A stretch of DNA of 64,000 nt from Erwinia billingiae Eb661 (GTDB lineage Bacteria; Pseudomonadota; Gammaproteobacteria; Enterobacterales; Enterobacteriaceae). Numbering within the stretch: the stretch's first letter is position 1; every line of letters starts with the position of its first letter. The translations under genes were made by a program, and so were the position numbers. The stretch is from the NCBI RefSeq assembly GCF_000196615.1, contig NC_014306.1:1178001-1242000 (forward strand), given 5' to 3'. The notes below the pieces were generated by a model. The model saw nothing but the letters and a program-made list of their open reading frames with translations, was not told where the DNA came from and ran no database searches. Below, in pieces: positions 60,335-64,000 of this stretch.

Positions 60335-61216
60335 ATGGCCAAAGAAATCCTGTGTGCGTTTGGTGTCGATGTGGATGCCGTTGCCGGCTGGTTGGGATCG
60401 TACGGCGGTGAAGATTCTCCCGACGATATCTCACGCGGCATGTTCGCCGGTGAAGTGGGCGCGCCGCGTCTGCTGAAGATGTTTGCCGAACATCAGTTAA
60501 AAACCACGTGGTTTATTCCCGGCCACTCAATCGAAACCTTCCCGGAGCAGATGCAGGCCGTGGCTGACGCGGGCCATGAAATTGGTATTCACGGCTACAG
60601 CCATGAAAACCCGATCGCCATGACCCCGGCGCAGGAAGAAGCCATTCTCGATCGCAGCATCGAGCTGGTCAGCAAACTGGCCGGCAAGCGCCCGACCGGC
60701 TATGTGGCGCCATGGTGGGAATTCAGCAACGTCACCAACGAGCTGCTGCTGAAGAAAGGCATCAAGTATGACCACAGCCTGATGCATAACGACTTCCATC
60801 CCTATTACGTTCGCGTCGGTGACAGCTGGACCAAGATTGATTACAGCAAACACCCTGACAGCTGGATGAAACCGCTGGAGCGCGGCGTGGAAACCGATTT
60901 GGTGGAGATCCCGGCCAACTGGTACCTCGACGATCTGCCGCCGATGATGTTTATCAAAAAATCCCCTAACAGCCATGGCTTCGTTAACCCGCGCCATCTG
61001 GAAGAGATGTGGCGTGACCAGTTTGACTGGGTCTATCGCGAAAACGACTTCGCGGTGTTCACCATGACCATTCACCCGGACGTGTCAGGTCGCCCACAGG
61101 TGCTGCTGATGCTTGAGCGCCTGATTAAATACATTCAAAGCCATGAAGGCGTGCGTTTTGTCACCTTCGACGAAATCGCTGATGACCACCTGAAGCGCAA
61201 TCCGCGCAAGGGTTAA
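60335..61216 (+). CDS. NodB-fold hydrolase (polysaccharide deacetylase / PuuE allantoinase / cyclic imide hydrolase type)
   Basis: The 293 residues show the NodB metal site: Asp12 and Asp14 in FGVDVDAV and His86/His90 in IHGYSHENP. Motif 3 is [10 protein letters not shown], and a late His lies in [12 protein letters not shown]. The lack of a signal peptide and the closeness to HpPgdA/PuuE-like proteins suggest a cytosolic amidohydrolase acting on a small cyclic amide or ureide, not on a polymer. It heads an operon with an MFS transporter and two SDRs, so it is probably catabolic. The substrate is unknown. Confidence 0.83.
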   Translation: MAKEILCAFGVDVDAVAGWLGSYGGEDSPDDISRGMFAGEVGAPRLLKMFAEHQLKTTWFIPGHSIETFPEQMQAVADAGHEIGIHGYSHENPIAMTPAQEEAILDRSIELVSKLAGKRPTGYVAPWWEFSNVTNELLLKKGIKYDHSLMHNDFHPYYVRVGDSWTKIDYSKHPDSWMKPLERGVETDLVEIPANWYLDDLPPMMFIKKSPNSHGFVNPRHLEEMWRDQFDWVYRENDFAVFTMTIHPDVSGRPQVLLMLERLIKYIQSHEGVRFVTFDEIADDHLKRNPRKG

Positions 61217-61246
61217 GCCCATTACCTTTTAATGAGTGAGCGCACT

Positions 61247-62629
61247 ATGAGCCTGTTTAAACGTCCCTCTGTTAACGGCTGGCTTCCACAGCAGCTGAGC
61301 ATCAAAGATGTGAAGTTTGCTACCTGGATTGCCTTTTTTGCCTGGGTGTTCGCGGTCTATGACTTCATTTTATTCGGCACCTTGCTGCCGGCGATTGGCG
61401 GCCACTTCGGCTGGAGTGAAGTGGAGCAGGCTGAAATTGCCACCTGGGTGGCGGTGGGCGGCGCAGTGATTGCGCTGGCGATTGGTCCGCTGGTGGATCG
61501 ACTGGGACGTCGAATGGGCATCGTGATTACCGTCGGTGGCGCCGCGCTCTGTTCGCTGCTGACCGCCATCGGCGGGGCGTGGGGCAAAGGTGCGCTCACC
61601 GCCATTCGTTCAGTGGCTGGCCTTGGTTATGCCGAGCAGACGGTTAACGCCACCTATTTGTCCGAGCTGTATGCGGCGATTGACGATCCGAAACTGAACA
61701 AGCGTAAAGGCTTTATCTACAGCCTGGTGCAGGGCGGCTGGCCGGTCGGCGCGCTGGTGGCGTCGGCGCTCACCGCGATTTTGATGCCGATTATCGGCTG
61801 GCAGGGCAGCTTTATCTTTGCGGCCATCCCGTCTCTGGTGATTGCGGTGATGGCGTTAAAACTGAAAGAGACGCCGCAGTTCCAGGTTCATCAGCATATC
61901 AAACAGCTGCGGGCCGCCGGCAATGAAACCGATGCGCGTCAGGTTGCGCAGGACTATGACATGCCGTACGAAGAGCAGCAGAAGTCCGGCCTCGCGGCGG
62001 CGTTTCGCGGCACGTCCTTGCGGGCAACGCTGGTGTTAGGCGGCGCGGTGTTGCTGAACTGGTTCGCGATACAGATCTTCAGCGTGCTCGGCACCACGGT
62101 GATCACCAAAACGCATGCCGTGTCCTTCGATAACTCGCTGCTGATCCTGATTATGTCCAACCTGGTGGGTTACTGCGGCTATCTGGCGCACGGCTGGTTA
62201 GGCGATAGGTTTGGTCGTCGCAACACCATCGCCGTAGGCTGGATGTTGGGCGGCGTGGCCTTCGCCGGCATGCTGTTCTGCCCGGATAACTTTGCCATCA
62301 TCGTGGCGCTGTACAGCGTTGGCCTGTTCTTCCTGATTGGCCCTTACGCTGCCGCGCTGTTCTTTATCAGTGAAAGCTTCCCCACCGCTATTCGCGCCAC
62401 CGCAGGTGCGCTGATTGGTGCGATGGGGCCGGTTGGCGCCATTATCGCTGGCGTCGGCACCACCTCAATCCTCAGCAACGGCGGCCACTGGCAAGAAGCG
62501 GCCTTATGGTTTGGCGCGCTGCCGTGCTTTATCTCAGGAATGATCATTTTACTGGCACGCCACGTTCCGGAAAAAGCGGCTGCAGCGCAGAACGCATCGC
62601 ATAACGGCACTATTCAGATTCAGGAGTGA
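61247..62629 (+). CDS. MFS transporter of the hydrolase/SDR operon
   Basis: The 460 residues have 12 membrane helices with MFS motif A variants (GPLVDRLGRRMGIV after helix 2 and GWLGDRFGRRNTIA in the second half). The family resembles sugar/aromatic-acid proton symporters. A start 15 bases upstream (61232) is possible but lacks a ribosome binding site; 61247 has a GAGTGAG element upstream. It probably imports the operon substrate. It lies 30 bases after the hydrolase and the SDR gene follows after 3 bases. Confidence 0.87.
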   Translation: MSLFKRPSVNGWLPQQLSIKDVKFATWIAFFAWVFAVYDFILFGTLLPAIGGHFGWSEVEQAEIATWVAVGGAVIALAIGPLVDRLGRRMGIVITVGGAALCSLLTAIGGAWGKGALTAIRSVAGLGYAEQTVNATYLSELYAAIDDPKLNKRKGFIYSLVQGGWPVGALVASALTAILMPIIGWQGSFIFAAIPSLVIAVMALKLKETPQFQVHQHIKQLRAAGNETDARQVAQDYDMPYEEQQKSGLAAAFRGTSLRATLVLGGAVLLNWFAIQIFSVLGTTVITKTHAVSFDNSLLILIMSNLVGYCGYLAHGWLGDRFGRRNTIAVGWMLGGVAFAGMLFCPDNFAIIVALYSVGLFFLIGPYAAALFFISESFPTAIRATAGALIGAMGPVGAIIAGVGTTSILSNGGHWQEAALWFGALPCFISGMIILLARHVPEKAAAAQNASHNGTIQIQE

Positions 62630-62632
62630 ACT

Positions 62633-63406
62633 GTGACTACAACGCAAACAACCCCGGTAGCGCTGATCAGCGGCGCAGCGAGTGGCATCGGGCTGGCACT
62701 GGCAAAAAACTATGCCCAGCGTGGCGTGAAGGTGGTGGGCGGGTTTTATCCCGCCGATCCACACGACCCGAAACGCGCCGCCGCAGAAGTGGAGGCGCTG
62801 GGAGGCGACGCGCTTTGGCTGCCGCTGGATGTGGCGGAAACGGAATCGGTTAATGCGTTTGTCGCCGCAGCCATCGCCCATTTTGGCCGCATTGATTATG
62901 TCGTTGCCAACGCGGGCGTGCTGCGCCGCGCGCCGATTGCAGAGATGAGCGACGATCGCTGGAATGAGATGCTGAATGTCGATTTGACCGGCGTGATGCG
63001 TTGCTTCCGCGCGACGGCGCCGCACCTTGGTGAGGGTGCCAGTCTGGTGGCGGTGTCCTCCATCGCCGGCGGCGTCTATGGCTGGCAGGATCATGCCCAT
63101 TACGCGGCGGCTAAAGCCGGCATTCCCGGCATTTGTCGCTCGATGGCAGTGGAACTTGCGCCAAAAGGCGTGCGCTGTAACGCGGTGATCCCAGGACTTA
63201 TTGAAACACCGCAGTCGCTGGATAAAGAGAACTCGCTGGGGCCAGAAGGGCTGGCAAAAGCCTCACGGGTGATCCCGTTAGGGCGTCCCGGCCGCGCTGA
63301 TGAGGTGGCTAACCTGATCAGTTTTCTGACCAGCGATGCCAGTAGCTATCTCACCGGACAAAGCCTGATTATTGACGGCGGTCTGACGGTTCGCTGGCCA
63401 GAATGA
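62633..63406 (+). CDS. Short-chain dehydrogenase/reductase (first of two)
   Basis: A GTG start behind AGGAG gives 257 residues. The Rossmann nucleotide motif GAASGIG lies at 14-20, the NAG motif in VVANAGVL, catalytic Ser in VSSIAGG, and the Tyr-Lys pair in HYAAAKAG. The C-terminal SYLTGQSLIIDGG is typical of classical SDRs. It oxidises or reduces an alcohol/carbonyl with NAD(P). The start is 3 bases after the MFS stop and a second SDR follows after 8 bases. Confidence 0.9.
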   Translation: MTTTQTTPVALISGAASGIGLALAKNYAQRGVKVVGGFYPADPHDPKRAAAEVEALGGDALWLPLDVAETESVNAFVAAAIAHFGRIDYVVANAGVLRRAPIAEMSDDRWNEMLNVDLTGVMRCFRATAPHLGEGASLVAVSSIAGGVYGWQDHAHYAAAKAGIPGICRSMAVELAPKGVRCNAVIPGLIETPQSLDKENSLGPEGLAKASRVIPLGRPGRADEVANLISFLTSDASSYLTGQSLIIDGGLTVRWPE

Positions 63407-63414
63407 AGGAGGCA

Positions 63415-64000
63415 ATGATGCAACTGGAACAGAAAAGAGCGGTCATCACCGGTGCTGCCAGCGGAATTGGCCTGGCCATCGCCAGCCTGTTCGCCCGCGA
63501 GGGCGCCCGACTGGTGCTGGCCGATCGTCATGCGGATAACCTGCAAAACGCGGTTGCGGCCTGCCGTGAACGGGGAGCTGACTGCATCGGCGTGGTGGCG
63601 GACGTCGGCCAGGTGGCGGGCGCGCAGTCGGGGGTTGATGCCTGTGTCGAACAGTTCGGCGGCATCGATATTTTGGTCAACAACGCCGGGATGCTCAGCC
63701 AGGCGCGCTGCACTGATATCAGCCTCGCGATGTGGGACGAGATGATGGCGGTCGATCTTCGCAGCGTATTTCTCGCTTCACAACGCGCGCTGCCATGGAT
63801 GCTGGCGCAGAAATGGGGTCGCATTATCAACGTGGCGTCACAGCTCGGCATCAAGGGTGGAGCAGAGCTTTGCCACTATGCTGCCGCCAAAGCGGGTGTG
63901 ATTGGCTTTACCAAATCGCTGGCGCTGGAAGTTTCCGCGCAGAATGTGCTGGTGAATGCCATTGCGCCAGGCCCGATCGAAACGCCGCTGATTGAGGGTC
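63415..64000 (+). CDS. Short-chain dehydrogenase/reductase (second), truncated by the window end
   Basis: The frame opens at ATG 63415 (or 63418) after GGAGG and stays open for 195 codons to the window edge. The motif GAASGIG lies at 13-19, NNAGML follows, and the catalytic set is VASQLG and CHYAAAKAG. The missing part is the last 50-60 residues. The first SDR shares the fold but differs in sequence, so the two probably catalyse different steps of one pathway. Confidence 0.9.
   Translation, partial: MMQLEQKRAVITGAASGIGLAIASLFAREGARLVLADRHADNLQNAVAACRERGADCIGVVADVGQVAGAQSGVDACVEQFGGIDILVNNAGMLSQARCTDISLAMWDEMMAVDLRSVFLASQRALPWMLAQKWGRIINVASQLGIKGGAELCHYAAAKAGVIGFTKSLALEVSAQNVLVNAIAPGPIETPLIEG

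Overview
The window is a stretch of chromosome from an enterobacterium. From upstream of bolA to cueR it follows the Escherichia coli order bolA-tig-clpP-clpX-lon-hupB-ppiD-ybaV-fadM-queC-ybaE-cof-decR-mdlAB-glnK-amtB-tesB-ybaY-ybaZ-ffs ... hha-tomB ... acrBA-acrR-rsmS ... priC-ybaN-apt-dnaX-ybaB-recR-htpG ... adk-hemH-gsk-ybaL-fsr-ushA ... ybaK-chiX-ybaP-copA-cueR. Protein identities to E. coli are high but not those of a close relative. Several E. coli neighbours are missing: ybaA, ylaB, ylaC and maa near ffs, mscK beside rsmS/priC, and aes between hemH and gsk. A cysteine-desulfhydrase-like gene stands back to back with decR, as I recall for Pantoea. I infer Erwiniaceae (Erwinia/Pantoea or a near relative); the genus cannot be fixed by eye.

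Region by region. 1-10.2 kb: stress and proteostasis genes (bolA, trigger factor, ClpXP, Lon, HU-beta, PpiD, YbaV), with sigma-32-like promoters before clpP and lon. 10.2-15.7 kb: FadM thioesterase, QueC, an SgrR-like regulator (YbaE), the Cof phosphatase and a divergent cysteine-desulfhydrase/DecR pair. 15.7-22.2 kb: the MdlAB ABC exporter, the nitrogen-controlled glnK-amtB operon with a sigma-54 promoter and NtrC-type box, and tesB. 22.4-24.3 kb: YbaY lipoprotein, the Atl-type DNA repair protein, 4.5S RNA and Hha/TomB. 24.4-28.2 kb: an accessory, zinc-starvation block. It has an unknown gene, a metal ABC transporter whose binding-protein gene carries a frameshift, and Zn-free ribosomal protein paralogues L31B/L36B; near-perfect Zur-type palindromes stand before both the transporter and the ribosomal genes. 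28.3-33.6 kb: AcrAB efflux pump, its repressor and operator, and RsmS. 33.6-40.6 kb: PriC, YbaN, Apt, DnaX (with a programmed frameshift signal), YbaB, RecR and HtpG.

40.6-44.7 kb is an insertion between htpG and adk. A LysR regulator faces a four-gene cluster: a PP-loop ATPase, a NUDIX hydrolase, a divergent PLP-enzyme-like protein and an EamA exporter. It looks like an uncharacterised small-molecule biosynthesis and export locus and is my best candidate for an undescribed system. 44.7-52.9 kb: Adk, ferrochelatase, inosine-guanosine kinase, YbaL, Fsr and UshA. 52.9-54.3 kb: a PACE-family efflux protein with a divergent LysR regulator. 54.3-58.9 kb: YbaK, the ChiX small RNA, YbaP, the copper ATPase CopA (with a CopZ-type frameshift signal) and CueR. 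58.9-64.0 kb: a second accessory block, with a tandem-winged-helix GntR/FCD regulator next to an operon of a NodB-fold hydrolase, an MFS transporter and two short-chain dehydrogenases; the last runs off the window. No tRNA or rRNA genes, CRISPR arrays or intact insertion sequences were seen.
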